Assembly: GCF_900240405.1 (NCBI RefSeq)
Contig: NZ_OEQK01000002.1
Span: forward strand, 1-64,000
Length of the DNA stretch: 64,000 nucleotides
Direction of reading: 5' to 3'
Source: Salirhabdus sp. Marseille-P4669
GTDB taxonomy: Bacteria > Bacillota > Bacilli > Bacillales > Alkalibacillaceae
In this document: positions 26,585 to 35,751 of the stretch, piece after piece
Layout: each line of letters begins with the position of its first letter
How positions within the stretch are numbered: the stretch's first letter is position 1
Translations under genes and position numbers: made by a program
The notes under the pieces: model-generated
Seen by the model: only the letters and a program-made list of their open reading frames with translations
Told to the model about the DNA's origin: nothing
Databases searched by the model: none

Positions 26585-28735
26585 CTATTCGTGAAATGCG
26601 GATTCCACCCATATTAATTTCAGTTGATCGTGAGGTGCTAATGGTGTCATAAAGTTTGCTTCCTTCTCGTTCACGTATAGTTTAAATTGTTTACCTTTTA
26701 AATTCGATAAATCAATATCAATATAGCGGAATATATCTTGGAAAATAAATGGTTCAGACTCTTTACTATGTGTAACTAATTGTTCTCCATTGTGAATATA
26801 TTCTTCTTCATTTAACGGCTCTTCATTTCGATAAAAGGTTTTAATCGGCTTTTGTATTACATATTTCTTCCCATTGAACGTTACAGGTAATTCCTCGTTT
26901 ACATTCATATCTAGTAACTGAACTACCTCTTTTACAGTTATTTTTTCTAAGGTCGTGGTCCGGATATGATCCCCATTTTTAACTGTTGTATTTGGTGTAG
27001 CAGGTTTGTGATTTCGTAAAATAGACATGTATGGTTTAGGAAGTTCTACCTTTTTATTATTTAATACAAAGGTAAATGGTTTAATATTTGCTAACAAACT
27101 TTCTTCTTTAATTCTATAAAGAAAATCCTGTATCGTTTGGATAGGTTGCATAATAATGATGTCTCGATCCTGCAAAAAAGTATTAGGCTGTGCTTTGATT
27201 CCATTTATGATAATTTGCTCTGAAATCTGATAGGAATTTCCATTATACAAAACTTCTAACTGTGGGACTTCTCCTACTAATTCCTCCACTGTTAGAACAG
27301 GGTCCTTACCATCATCACCTGGTATGACGGTTATTCTATCTCCCTCAGCTATGGTGTCCTTTAATGTGGCATTTTCTCCATTTCGTAATAAAGTAGGAGC
27401 GTTACCGAGTGTTCCTGGAATCGTAATATCCTTCCCATTTAGGTTCACCATAATCGCCATACCTGGTTTACCATATAGCTTTTTCATTTGAATACCAGCA
27501 GCTAGTAAGACATCCCCGACTGTCAACTGCTTTAAATCAAATAATCGAACAGGCCGTTCATTCACATAGGTGGTAATATAATGAATGGGATTTTGTTTAG
27601 CAGCTATCGCAATACCGATTGGCGTTACAAATGCTGGTCCTTCAGGTAAGATGCCAGTAGATTGTCGTAGATCTTGTATAGCTTCTGTACCCCGAATGGC
27701 AACCCGGTTCTCTGGTAGTTTTAACAGCTCTGCTATTTTCTTTGTTAAATTTGGTGTTAAGCTACCACCACCCACTAGCATAACAGCCTGAGGTGCTTTG
27801 TGATTTAGTTGTAAGATCTCTTCACAGATTCCATTTGCTAGCTGCTCAATGGTTTCATTAATATGGTTAGAAAGCTCGTCTAAGGTAATCTCGGATTCAA
27901 ATCCTAATATATCTTGTACAATTGCTTTTCCATTTGTCGTAATTTCTCGTTTTACTTTCTCGGCAAGGGGAAAGTCAAGCAAATAATGCTGACTTATTGC
28001 ATCTGTAATTTCATCTCCTGCAATAGGCACCATTCCATAACCGATCACAGTCCCATAATTTGTTATCGCAATGTCGCTAGTCCCAGCCCCAATATCTACT
28101 AATGCAACATTCAATCTTCTCATCGATGGTGGTATTAAAACATTAATTGCTGCAATGGGCTCTAAGGTTAGGGCGTCCATTTCCAGCTGAGCACGGTGTA
28201 AGGCAGAAATTAAGGATTCTACAACTACTTTAGGAAGAAAGGTAGCTATAATTTCTACTTCTGCCTTTTTACCTGTTTGGTCGATTAAGGATCCTATTTC
28301 ACTTCCGTCTAACTTATAGTGCAATACGGAATAACCTGCACAGTAGTAATTGGTGCTTTCGTCTTGCATTTCGTTGGCCAAATCGAATTGGGCTTGTTGA
28401 ACAGCACTTAATTCTAAATGTAAAATATCATCTGTTGTTATTAACGGTTGATTTGTAATATCTTTTTCTACGGTTGTCTGTAAAGTTTTTAACGCTCTAC
28501 CAGCTGCAGCAACACATACTTTTTGAATAGGACCATGCTTCTCCTCAAGCAATTTTTTCACTTCGATAATTGTATTTGATACAGACAAAATATCGTGAAT
28601 TTGCCCATCTAACATAGACCGTTCCTTATGTTCTACTGATACGAAATCCGTAACTTCATAGCGTCCCTCTTGTTTATCTAACATAATACCTACTACTGAC
28701 CGTGTTCCTATATCAAATGCTACAATTTTTTCCAT
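26585..28735 (-). CDS. Large FtsA/PilM-like actin-family ATPase with repeated C-terminal modules
   Basis: A 716-aa protein. The first ~380 residues are an FtsA-type actin fold: phosphate-1 VAFDIGTRSVVGIML, VALVDIGAGTSDIAI (phosphate-2) and AVMLVGGGSLTPNL (adenosine). The C-terminal ~320 residues are not FtsA. They contain about five spaced copies of a strand motif like VNLNGKDI, VLYNGNSYQI, FVLNNKKVEL, VTFNGKKYVI and LYVNEKEA, each followed by NGE/DGD-like turns before a hydrophobic strand, suggesting beta-grasp-like repeats. The length far exceeds classical FtsA (about 420). Similar long FtsA-like proteins occur in some Bacillaceae; their function is unknown to me. It has no amphipathic C-terminal membrane helix. 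Confidence 0.8.
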   Translation of the reverse strand: MEKIVAFDIGTRSVVGIMLDKQEGRYEVTDFVSVEHKERSMLDGQIHDILSVSNTIIEVKKLLEEKHGPIQKVCVAAAGRALKTLQTTVEKDITNQPLITTDDILHLELSAVQQAQFDLANEMQDESTNYYCAGYSVLHYKLDGSEIGSLIDQTGKKAEVEIIATFLPKVVVESLISALHRAQLEMDALTLEPIAAINVLIPPSMRRLNVALVDIGAGTSDIAITNYGTVIGYGMVPIAGDEITDAISQHYLLDFPLAEKVKREITTNGKAIVQDILGFESEITLDELSNHINETIEQLANGICEEILQLNHKAPQAVMLVGGGSLTPNLTKKIAELLKLPENRVAIRGTEAIQDLRQSTGILPEGPAFVTPIGIAIAAKQNPIHYITTYVNERPVRLFDLKQLTVGDVLLAAGIQMKKLYGKPGMAIMVNLNGKDITIPGTLGNAPTLLRNGENATLKDTIAEGDRITVIPGDDGKDPVLTVEELVGEVPQLEVLYNGNSYQISEQIIINGIKAQPNTFLQDRDIIIMQPIQTIQDFLYRIKEESLLANIKPFTFVLNNKKVELPKPYMSILRNHKPATPNTTVKNGDHIRTTTLEKITVKEVVQLLDMNVNEELPVTFNGKKYVIQKPIKTFYRNEEPLNEEEYIHNGEQLVTHSKESEPFIFQDIFRYIDIDLSNLKGKQFKLYVNEKEANFMTPLAPHDQLKLIWVESAFHE

Positions 28736-28895
28736 TCTATATTCGATCCCCTTCTAAAAATATGAAAATTCTAAAAAAATCTACTGGTAGATGGTGACAT
28801 TTTGTTTGTAATTAGCTATAATAATTTTTAAACTTTAGAAATTTAAAGTTATATAGCTTTAAAGTATAAAAATCTTACCATATGATTTTATGTTT

Positions 28896-28926
28896 AGCGT
28901 AAGAAACTAGTATAATTACTCTTACG
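28896..28926. promoter_or_regulatory. Inverted repeat framing a -10 box upstream of aroA
   Basis: Arms gcgtaag (28896-28902) and cttacgc (28920-28926) enclose a TATAAT at 28910-28915. The -35 region is weak. It may be an operator around the aroA promoter or, on the RNA level, a hairpin. Confidence 0.4.
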
Positions 28927-28989
28927 CTTTTCTATTTAAAATGTATCATAAACTTTTCATTTAATAAACGTAGATGGGGGAGATGTAAC

Positions 28990-30060
28990 GTGAGTAATGA
29001 GCAATTGGATCAGTTAAGAGAAGATTTAGATCATCTAAATCTAGAAATTTTATCGCTAATTAATAAGCGCGGTGAGCTTGTTCAACAAATTGGTGAAGTG
29101 AAAGAAAAGCAAGGTATGAATCGATTTGACCCAGTACGTGAACGAGATATGCTAAATAAAATTTTAGAACACCATAATGGGCCATTTGAATATTCTACAA
29201 TCCAACATCTTTTTAAAGAAATTTTTAAAATGAGTCTTGAGCTTCAAGAGGATGATCATAGCAAGGCTTTATTAGTTTCACGTAAAAAGAAACCAGAAGA
29301 TACTGTTGTTTCCATTAAAGGTGAAACAATAGGGGATGGTAAAGTACATTATGTAATGGGTCCTTGTGCAGTGGAAAGCTATGAGCAAGTAGCCGAAGTT
29401 GCAAAAGCAGTCAAAAGCCAAGGCTTGAAGTTACTTCGAGGAGGGGCTTTTAAACCTCGTACATCTCCTTATGATTTCCAGGGTCTTGGTTTAGAAGGTC
29501 TGCAAATTTTAAAGCAAGTAGCAGATGAATATGATTTAGCAGTGATTAGTGAAATCGTAAATCCAGCAGATGTGGAAACTGCCTTGGATTATATTGATGT
29601 CATCCAAATTGGCGCACGTAACATGCAAAACTTTGAATTGTTAAAAGCGGCGGGCTCTGTAAATAAACCAGTGCTATTAAAACGAGGCTTAGCAGCGCAG
29701 ATTTCTGAATTTATTAACGCTGCTGAATACATTATGTCTCGTGGCAATGAAAATATCATTCTCTGTGAGCGAGGTATTCGTACGTATGAAAAAGCAACTC
29801 GAAATACGTTAGATATCTCAGCTGTTCCTATATTAAAACAAGAAACACATTTACCGGTATTCGTAGATGTAACCCACTCTACTGGTAGAAGGGATTTACT
29901 ACTACCAACTGCTAAGGCAGCAATTGCTATCGGTGCAGATGGGGTTATGGCGGAAGTACATCCAGATCCTGCAGTAGCATTATCTGATTCCCAACAACAA
30001 ATGGATATACCAACTTTTGAAAATTTTATGAATGAATTATTTAAGTTTGAAAGAAGATAA
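28990..30060 (+). CDS. aroA: Bifunctional chorismate mutase / DAHP synthase
   Basis: A 356-aa enzyme with an N-terminal chorismate mutase domain (residues 1-85, [20 protein letters not shown] with the catalytic helix) fused to a KDPG-type DAHP synthase (about 100-356). The latter shows [31 protein letters not shown] and [12 protein letters not shown], with [12 protein letters not shown] and AEVHPDP as metal/PEP-binding segments. It makes the first shikimate intermediate; the mutase domain senses chorismate/prephenate, as shown for B. subtilis AroA. The start is GTG behind gggggag. It lies upstream of ccpA, as in B. subtilis (aroA-ccpA). Confidence 0.95.
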   Translation: MSNEQLDQLREDLDHLNLEILSLINKRGELVQQIGEVKEKQGMNRFDPVRERDMLNKILEHHNGPFEYSTIQHLFKEIFKMSLELQEDDHSKALLVSRKKKPEDTVVSIKGETIGDGKVHYVMGPCAVESYEQVAEVAKAVKSQGLKLLRGGAFKPRTSPYDFQGLGLEGLQILKQVADEYDLAVISEIVNPADVETALDYIDVIQIGARNMQNFELLKAAGSVNKPVLLKRGLAAQISEFINAAEYIMSRGNENIILCERGIRTYEKATRNTLDISAVPILKQETHLPVFVDVTHSTGRRDLLLPTAKAAIAIGADGVMAEVHPDPAVALSDSQQQMDIPTFENFMNELFKFERR

Positions 30061-30087
30061 TAAAAGATGGAAATATTTTATTAAAGA

Positions 30088-30128
30088 TCCAAACTCATAT
30101 ATTGTTATATGGGTTTGGAATTTTTTTT
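30088..30128 (+). terminator. Terminator after aroA
   Basis: A 13-bp stem tccaaactcatat / atatgggtttgga with a short loop, then eight T. It shows that ccpA has its own promoter. Confidence 0.93.
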
Positions 30129-30313
30129 AGTGCTTTAAGTTGATATAGCTACTACAGACTACAAAACAGAGAGAGGTAGAAAAAACGGTCACATATGGGC
30201 TTACATTAAGCACCTGCCTTCTTAATCTGGTAAGATGATGTAGTACATAGGATAACAAAATGTGGGTAATTCTATAATAATTAATAATTCGTTAAATTTT
30301 TCATAGTAATTGC

Positions 30314-30344
30314 TTGTTTATTCATAGTATCGTATCATTATAAT
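30314..30344 (+). promoter_or_regulatory. Possible ccpA promoter
   Basis: TTGTTT (30314) and a perfect TATAAT (30339) are separated by 19 nt. A leader hairpin gtgct / agcac (30372-30386) lies just before the ccpA Shine-Dalgarno. In the rest of 30129-30411 I see no gene. Confidence 0.4.
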
Positions 30345-30411
30345 ATTAATGGAACAGTAATGGTTCGCTCGGTGCTAATAAAGCACTAGAATGAAGGAGG
30401 AAAACAAGGAA

Positions 30412-31407
30412 ATGAACGTAACAATATATGATGTGGCAAGGGAAGCAAATGTATCAATGGCGACAGTTTCTCGTGTAGTGAACGGAAATCCAAATGTAAA
30501 GCCTGCTACTAGGAAGAAAGTTTTAGAGGCAATTGACAGATTAGGATATCGACCAAATGCAGTAGCAAGGGGATTAGCTAGTAAAAAGACAACAACAGTA
30601 GGAGTTATTATTCCAGATATTTCGAGTGTTTTTTTCGCAGAGCTTGCTCGCGGAATTGAAGATATAGCTACAATGTATAAGTATAATATAATTTTAAGTA
30701 ATTCGGATCAAAACAAAAATAAAGAAATTCACTTAATAAATACGATGTTAGGTAAACAAGTAGATGGAATTGTATTCATGGGTGGTGAAATTACAGAGGA
30801 GCATATTAAAGAATTTCAATCCTCTCCTGTACCGGTTGTATTAGCTGCTACCGTAGATAAGACGATGACAATTCCGTCGGTAAATATAAATTATGAAGAA
30901 GCTTCATATGAAATTGTAAAACAACTAATCGATAGCGGTAATAAACGAATTGCACTTTTATCAGGGGCTCTTGATACGGATGTGGATGTTCAAAAACTCA
31001 ATGGCTATAAAAAGGCACTTACGGAAGCTGGCTTGGATATGAAGGATGAGCTGATTATAAATGGCGATTATTCTTATCAAGCGGGTATGGATGCAGTTGC
31101 GGAATTTTTGAAGTTAGAAGAAAAGCCTACTGCGATCTTTGTTGCTTCTGATGAAATGGCTCTTGGTGCAATACATGGTGTACAGGATAACGGTTTATTT
31201 GTACCGCAAGATATTGAGGTAGTTGGTTTTGATAATACTCGATTAGCATCCATGGTACGACCAACATTAACAACGGTAGTACAACCTATGTATGATATTG
31301 GAGCTGTTGCAATGCGGTTATTAACGAAGTATATGAATAAGGAAACAGTAGACGAGCAAAATGTAATTCTTCCACATAGAATTATTGAAAGAGACTCAAC
31401 AAAGTAA
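30412..31407 (+). CDS. ccpA: Catabolite control protein A
   Basis: A 331-aa LacI-GalR regulator, the master of carbon catabolite control in Firmicutes. The N-terminal helix-turn-helix [20 protein letters not shown] and hinge [14 protein letters not shown] are nearly identical to B. subtilis CcpA. A periplasmic-binding-type core follows, used for HPr-Ser-P binding. With Ser-P HPr it binds cre sites. The ATG at 30391 overlaps the Shine-Dalgarno aaggagg itself, so the ATG at 30412, giving the standard N-terminus, is chosen; its spacing of 11 nt is a little long. motPS follows 53 nt downstream as in B. subtilis. Confidence 0.96.
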   Translation: MNVTIYDVAREANVSMATVSRVVNGNPNVKPATRKKVLEAIDRLGYRPNAVARGLASKKTTTVGVIIPDISSVFFAELARGIEDIATMYKYNIILSNSDQNKNKEIHLINTMLGKQVDGIVFMGGEITEEHIKEFQSSPVPVVLAATVDKTMTIPSVNINYEEASYEIVKQLIDSGNKRIALLSGALDTDVDVQKLNGYKKALTEAGLDMKDELIINGDYSYQAGMDAVAEFLKLEEKPTAIFVASDEMALGAIHGVQDNGLFVPQDIEVVGFDNTRLASMVRPTLTTVVQPMYDIGAVAMRLLTKYMNKETVDEQNVILPHRIIERDSTK

Positions 31408-31460
31408 TTAATTGTCCGATATAAAGAGAAAGACATGTTTTTGATTGGGGAGAAACTGCA

Positions 31461-32288
31461 ATGAAACGTAAAGATATACTTACTGCTATCGGGATATTTG
31501 TTGGGATCACCGTTGTCTTCCTAGGTATATACTCAAATGGTGGTTTAGGTGGAATGACCACTTTTCTTGATGTAGCATCTATATTAATTGTACTAGGTGG
31601 ATTATTAGGGGCATTGCTTGTAAACTTTGGTTTTCGTGATTTGAGACTAACGTTTAAAATATTTAAAGAGACTTTTAATCAGAATGACCATGACTTACGA
31701 ACTCTAATTGATACGTTTGTAACACTTTCAGAAAAAGCGAGAAGAGAAGGATTGCTCGCTTTAGAATCGGAAATTGAAAATGTAGATGATCCGTTTATTA
31801 AAAAAGGTATACTGCTTGCAATTGATGGTATCGAACCGGAAGTAATCCAAGATATCATGAATGCAGAAATAGCAGCTATGGAAGAACGTCATGACAAGGG
31901 TAGAACAATTCTTGTTAAAGCCGGTGATTATGCACCAGCTTGGGGAATGATTGGTACTTTAATTGGACTTGTTTTAATGTTAAATAATTTACAAAATCCA
32001 GAAACAATCGGCCCAAGTATGGCTGTTGCACTTTTAACTACCTTTTATGGAACCTTGCTGGCAAATTTAATATTTATTCCGATGTCAGGTAAATTGGAAA
32101 ATAAGACAGACGAAGAAGTATTTCTAAAGCAAATTATTATTGAAGGTATCATTGGTGTACAATCTGGGCAAAATCCGAATATTTTAAAGGAAAAGCTTAG
32201 TGCATTCCTTTCCGATGAGCAGAAGCGGAAAGTGGAAGAAGAGGCGATGGAACAGGAAGTTGCAGGAGAGACCGTCAATGAAGTATAG
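31461..32288 (+). CDS. motP: Flagellar stator subunit MotP (MotA-like)
   Basis: A 275-aa membrane protein of the MotA/ExbB family with four TM segments (about residues 5-24, 32-52, 152-172, 182-203). Conserved features are GGLGGMTTFLDVASILIVLGG in the first half and WGMIGTLIGLVLMLNNL with STMAVALLTTFYGT-like TM4. It forms the ion-conducting stator with MotS; in Bacillus MotPS uses Na+ rather than protons. The start is ATG behind ggggag. Its end overlaps motS by 11 nt, indicating translational coupling. Confidence 0.94.
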   Translation: MKRKDILTAIGIFVGITVVFLGIYSNGGLGGMTTFLDVASILIVLGGLLGALLVNFGFRDLRLTFKIFKETFNQNDHDLRTLIDTFVTLSEKARREGLLALESEIENVDDPFIKKGILLAIDGIEPEVIQDIMNAEIAAMEERHDKGRTILVKAGDYAPAWGMIGTLIGLVLMLNNLQNPETIGPSMAVALLTTFYGTLLANLIFIPMSGKLENKTDEEVFLKQIIIEGIIGVQSGQNPNILKEKLSAFLSDEQKRKVEEEAMEQEVAGETVNEV

Positions 32289-33072
32289 ACGTAAAAGTAA
32301 TAAAAAAAAGCAAAGTACTTCCAGCTGGATAAATACTTATGCAGATATGATTACACTTGTTCTCGTATTTTTTATTTTACTATTTTCCATTTCTCAAATT
32401 GATGCGGAAAAATTTCAAACGGTAGCTCAATCTTATCGAGATAGAGTAATATTTGACTTTCAACCTTCCATCGTTCCAGCCGAAACACCTTCTGAACTTG
32501 GAGATACGATTGATAACCCTGATGAAGATGAGCTTGCCTCTGTCGATGATGAATCTGAAGAACAGGATGTTGGCGAGGAACAAGGCTTACGAGACCAAGA
32601 AGATGAGTTGGCTAAAGTAATGGAAGAGGTAAATAAGTTCTTACTGAATGAGGGACTTCAGGATGTTATTACAGCAAATCGTACCGATCGTGGAGTTGTG
32701 TTAATTTTATCAGAAAAGATTTTGTTTGAATCTGGGGAAGCCAATATTATTGATGAGGGGAAACCTTTTTTAGATAAAGTTGGTAAGCTATTGAGCCAAA
32801 TTCCAAATGATGTGAAGGTAGAGGGTCATACAGATAGTAGACCTATCGCAACCTATCGTTATCCGTCCAATTGGGAGCTTTCATCAGCTCGCGCAAGTAG
32901 TGTGATTCGCTATTTGACTGAAAATAATACAACCTTAGACAGTGAACGATTCCAATCAAGTGGCTTTGCAGATACAAGGCCTGTTGCAGAGAATAATTCG
33001 GATAAGAATATGCAAAAAAACCGTAGAGTAGAAATTGTAATATTAGAACCAGAGCAAGAAAAAAGTGCTTGA
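32278..33072 (+). CDS. motS: Flagellar stator subunit MotS (MotB-like, Na+ type)
   Basis: A 264-aa protein with one TM (about residues 20-40) containing the essential ion-binding Asp in NTYADMITLVLVFFILLFS. An acidic plug/linker (about 75-115) follows, then an OmpA-like peptidoglycan-binding domain with VEGHTDSRP, NWELSSARASSVIRYL and NRRVEI. It anchors the stator to the cell wall. Sodium coupling is inferred from the MotS grouping. The longest frame begins 26 codons earlier inside motP; the ATG at 32278 with aggag 9 nt before is clearly the start. Confidence 0.94.
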   Translation: MKYRRKSNKKKQSTSSWINTYADMITLVLVFFILLFSISQIDAEKFQTVAQSYRDRVIFDFQPSIVPAETPSELGDTIDNPDEDELASVDDESEEQDVGEEQGLRDQEDELAKVMEEVNKFLLNEGLQDVITANRTDRGVVLILSEKILFESGEANIIDEGKPFLDKVGKLLSQIPNDVKVEGHTDSRPIATYRYPSNWELSSARASSVIRYLTENNTTLDSERFQSSGFADTRPVAENNSDKNMQKNRRVEIVILEPEQEKSA

Positions 33073-33097
33073 TTCGTATGAATCAAGCACTTTTTTA
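33061..33097. terminator. Bidirectional terminator, motS versus acuC
   Basis: A long stem aaaagtgcttgattc / gaatcaagcactttt with a 4-nt loop. The motS stop codon lies inside the stem. U tracts occur on both strands. Confidence 0.93.
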
Positions 33098-33099
33098 CG

Positions 33100-34266
33100 T
33101 TAAGGCTTATTGTAACGATTCCAAATAAATTGTAATGCCTTGTTTAGGGTCTGTTCATTTTTCTCCGTAATTTCCTTTTTGCGAGGTATTGGTTTATAAA
33201 AATTCGGTTGATCGTGCCAAGTGTCTGGTAATGGAACAAGAGACTTCGACTGGTATTTATCAATCCATTCTTTCGGTAATGAACCAGAAAAAGGCTTTTG
33301 GTCATTCATCACATTCCATATTTGAGCCCAAGCGCGTGGAACGACCCGCCAAATATCGTATCCACCACCACCAAGTGCAATCCATTTCCCGTCACAGTAT
33401 GTATGAGCTAATTCATGTGCTAGCATGGGAATATATTCGTAGATTTTCATCGTGCCACATAAATGACTTAATGGATCGTAAGCATGAGCATCTGCTCCAT
33501 TTTGCGTCACAATAATGTCCGGTTGAAAGTAATCCATAATCTCTCGAAACGCTTTTTCATAGATTTGTAGAAAGGATTCATCTTCTGTGAATGCATCTAT
33601 TGGGATGTTAAAGGAATACCCGTAGCCTTCTTTAATTCCTCGCTCATTTACGTTTCCGGTACCAGGGAATAGATATCGTCCAGTCTCATGAATGGATAAT
33701 GTACAAACATTTGGATCATCATAAAAGGACCACTGTACACCATCTCCATGATGGGCATCCGTATCAACATATAGAACCTTTACATTATAATGTTTTCTTA
33801 TATAAGCAATCGCAATAGCAGCATCATTGTAAATACAAAACCCAGATGCTTTCCGTTTAAACCCGTGATGTAACCCACCACCTAAGTTTAGGGCGTGTTG
33901 TCCTTTACCTTCTAAAACATAATCAACTGCTTGTAAAGTTCCTCCGACGAGAAGAGAAGCTGCCTCATGCATTCCGGAAAAAATGGGGGTATCCTCCGTA
34001 CCTAATCCAAATTCGGCAGCATCTTGTTCCTTTAGTTGACCATTACTACTAGCAATAACAGCTTCAATAAACCGTTCATCATGCACAAGTTTTAGCTCCT
34101 CTATTGTTGCTGTACGTGGAGAGAGGACTTGAGTATCTGATAGTGCACCACTAGATTTTAATAAATCATAAGTAGATTGAACCCTTAGTTGATTAAAAGG
34201 GTGATCTGTCCGAAAATGATAGCTCTTATAATCCTCTGCGTAAATAAATGCTGATTTACAGTTCAT
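33100..34266 (-). CDS. acuC: Histone deacetylase-family protein AcuC
   Basis: A 388-aa class I/II HDAC-fold deacetylase, which in B. subtilis removes the acetyl group from AcsA. Catalytic and Zn motifs are visible: LNLGGGLHHGFKRKA (His-His pair), VLYVDTDAHHGDGVQ (Asp and His ligands) and VTQNGADAHAYDPL. The longest frame starts 9 codons upstream, but the ATG at 34266 overlaps the acuB stop (ATGA), showing translational coupling, and it gives the family length. It is the last gene of acuA-acuB-acuC. Confidence 0.94.
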   Translation of the reverse strand: MNCKSAFIYAEDYKSYHFRTDHPFNQLRVQSTYDLLKSSGALSDTQVLSPRTATIEELKLVHDERFIEAVIASSNGQLKEQDAAEFGLGTEDTPIFSGMHEAASLLVGGTLQAVDYVLEGKGQHALNLGGGLHHGFKRKASGFCIYNDAAIAIAYIRKHYNVKVLYVDTDAHHGDGVQWSFYDDPNVCTLSIHETGRYLFPGTGNVNERGIKEGYGYSFNIPIDAFTEDESFLQIYEKAFREIMDYFQPDIIVTQNGADAHAYDPLSHLCGTMKIYEYIPMLAHELAHTYCDGKWIALGGGGYDIWRVVPRAWAQIWNVMNDQKPFSGSLPKEWIDKYQSKSLVPLPDTWHDQPNFYKPIPRKKEITEKNEQTLNKALQFIWNRYNKP

Positions 34267-34910
34267 CGTGAGATCCCAGGTATGTTTGGCCATAATACCT
34301 CAAAGCCTTTTGTTTTCAATGCCTCAATGATAGGTAAAGGGTTCATGGTTTGAATTCGGTATGTTAAAATCTTTTTGTTCGGATTATCTTTATACGGATA
34401 AACTAAGACAGAGGATATATTTACTTTAAATTCGCCAATCGTATTCGTAACTTCCGGCAACATTCCGATTTTATTATCTACCTTCACTTCAATCTTAGAG
34501 CTTTGTTCATGAATACCTGTTAATTGAATAAGAGTATATAACACATCCTTTTCTGTAACAATACCAACTAATTTATTATTTTCTGTAACTGGAACACAGG
34601 CAATCTCATGCTCGTAAAAAATACTAGCAACATCTTCAATAAAGTCTAATGGATGTACCGTTATTACAGGTTTAGACATAATTGTTTGAATTTCATGGTG
34701 GAGAACTTCTGATTTCTCTGGAGGATCAAAAATGGAAGGACTGGCATCACGAACATCACGATCGGATACAATCCCAATTACTTCCTGTTCTTCATTTACA
34801 ATTGGGATATGCCGAATACGATGCTGGTTTAATTTTTTTAAAGCGGTTTCAATTTTTTCATGAGGCGGGAGTGTAATACAATCCCTTGTCATAATTTCTT
34901 CAACTAGCAT
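34263..34910 (-). CDS. acuB: AcuB, two CBS domains plus ACT domain
   Basis: A 215-aa protein with tandem CBS domains (about residues 1-60, MLVEEIMTRDCITLPPHEKI, and 75-135, IMSKPVITVHPLDFIEDVA) and a C-terminal ACT domain (about 140-210). CBS pairs bind adenine nucleotides. AcuB belongs to the acetoin-utilisation acu operon; its exact function is unsettled and may be regulatory. The start is ATG behind gaggggga; the stop overlaps acuC. Confidence 0.93.
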   Translation of the reverse strand: MLVEEIMTRDCITLPPHEKIETALKKLNQHRIRHIPIVNEEQEVIGIVSDRDVRDASPSIFDPPEKSEVLHHEIQTIMSKPVITVHPLDFIEDVASIFYEHEIACVPVTENNKLVGIVTEKDVLYTLIQLTGIHEQSSKIEVKVDNKIGMLPEVTNTIGEFKVNISSVLVYPYKDNPNKKILTYRIQTMNPLPIIEALKTKGFEVLWPNIPGISR

Positions 34911-34922
34911 GGAAATCCCCCT

Positions 34923-35564
34923 CTAATACCAATCTTGATTTGTTCTACCTAAGAATCGTAACTCTTCGAACTGTTTAATAGATTCTTCTGGAACATTTTT
35001 CCCGATATAAGCTAATAAGCAATTTGCAGGGTGAGATGCGATTTCTGGATCATCTGTAGGCATAGGCTTTAATCCCCCTGCGCCCATCATTTTCTCCATT
35101 ACGTGTCGATATTCCCACACATTCAATCCAGTTCCTTTTAAGTCCCAATGCCAATAATATTCGGTAGTAATTATAATATAGTTTTCCATAAATGGATCCA
35201 ACATGGATACTTTTAATAATGTCGAGCCAATTTTATAAGAGCGATAAGGACTAGCTACTTCAATAGCACCTAGCTCTAATAAATCTTCCATTTGAAACTT
35301 TGACCATCTCTCCAATGGATCTGGATAAAGGAACGTAACATAGCCAATAATCGTATCATCTGTTCTTGCAACTAATATTCTTCCCTCATCAAAGTCAGCA
35401 ATTTGGACGAGTGCTTCCAATTGCTTTTTTGGAGGTCGAAACGCTTTTAAGCCTTCGTGAAAATGATAGGTTTCCAATTGATCTGATGAAAGTGGCCCTT
35501 CAATTGTTATGGTACCTTGATCTGTTTCTATCTTTGTGGAATGATATGTCTTTTGATGATCCAT
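34923..35564 (-). CDS. acuA: AcuA, GNAT protein lysine acetyltransferase
   Basis: A 213-aa GNAT acetyltransferase. In B. subtilis AcuA acetylates and inactivates acetyl-CoA synthetase AcsA. Family features are MDHQKTYHSTKIETDQGTI (split by a short linker), GPLSSDQL, the acetyl-CoA loop region YRSYKIGSTLLKVSM, and the conserved GTGLNVWEYRHVMEKMM block. Two GTG codons precede in frame, but aggtgg lies 8 nt before the ATG at 35564, so that is used. acsA, which is divergent from acuA in B. subtilis, is not next to it here; a PBP gene is. Confidence 0.92.
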   Translation of the reverse strand: MDHQKTYHSTKIETDQGTITIEGPLSSDQLETYHFHEGLKAFRPPKKQLEALVQIADFDEGRILVARTDDTIIGYVTFLYPDPLERWSKFQMEDLLELGAIEVASPYRSYKIGSTLLKVSMLDPFMENYIIITTEYYWHWDLKGTGLNVWEYRHVMEKMMGAGGLKPMPTDDPEIASHPANCLLAYIGKNVPEESIKQFEELRFLGRTNQDWY

Positions 35565-35683
35565 TCCGAACACCACCTAAATGAGTAGTCACTTTTCTAG
35601 ATAGTAACATTATACACGAATTTCAAAAAGAATTTGTTTCCCGATTATGAAAATATCGTAGCAATTGATAAAAAATAATTATA

Positions 35684-35718
35684 AAAAGAAGGATGAGTAC
35701 TTATCTCATCCTTCTTTG
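35684..35718 (-). terminator. Terminator after the PBP gene
   Basis: A 13-bp stem aaagaaggatgag / ctcatccttcttt with a 7-nt loop; on the minus strand it is followed by a T run. Confidence 0.88.
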
Positions 35719-35751
35719 ATTACAAAAATAATTCTGATATTACTTTATTAT

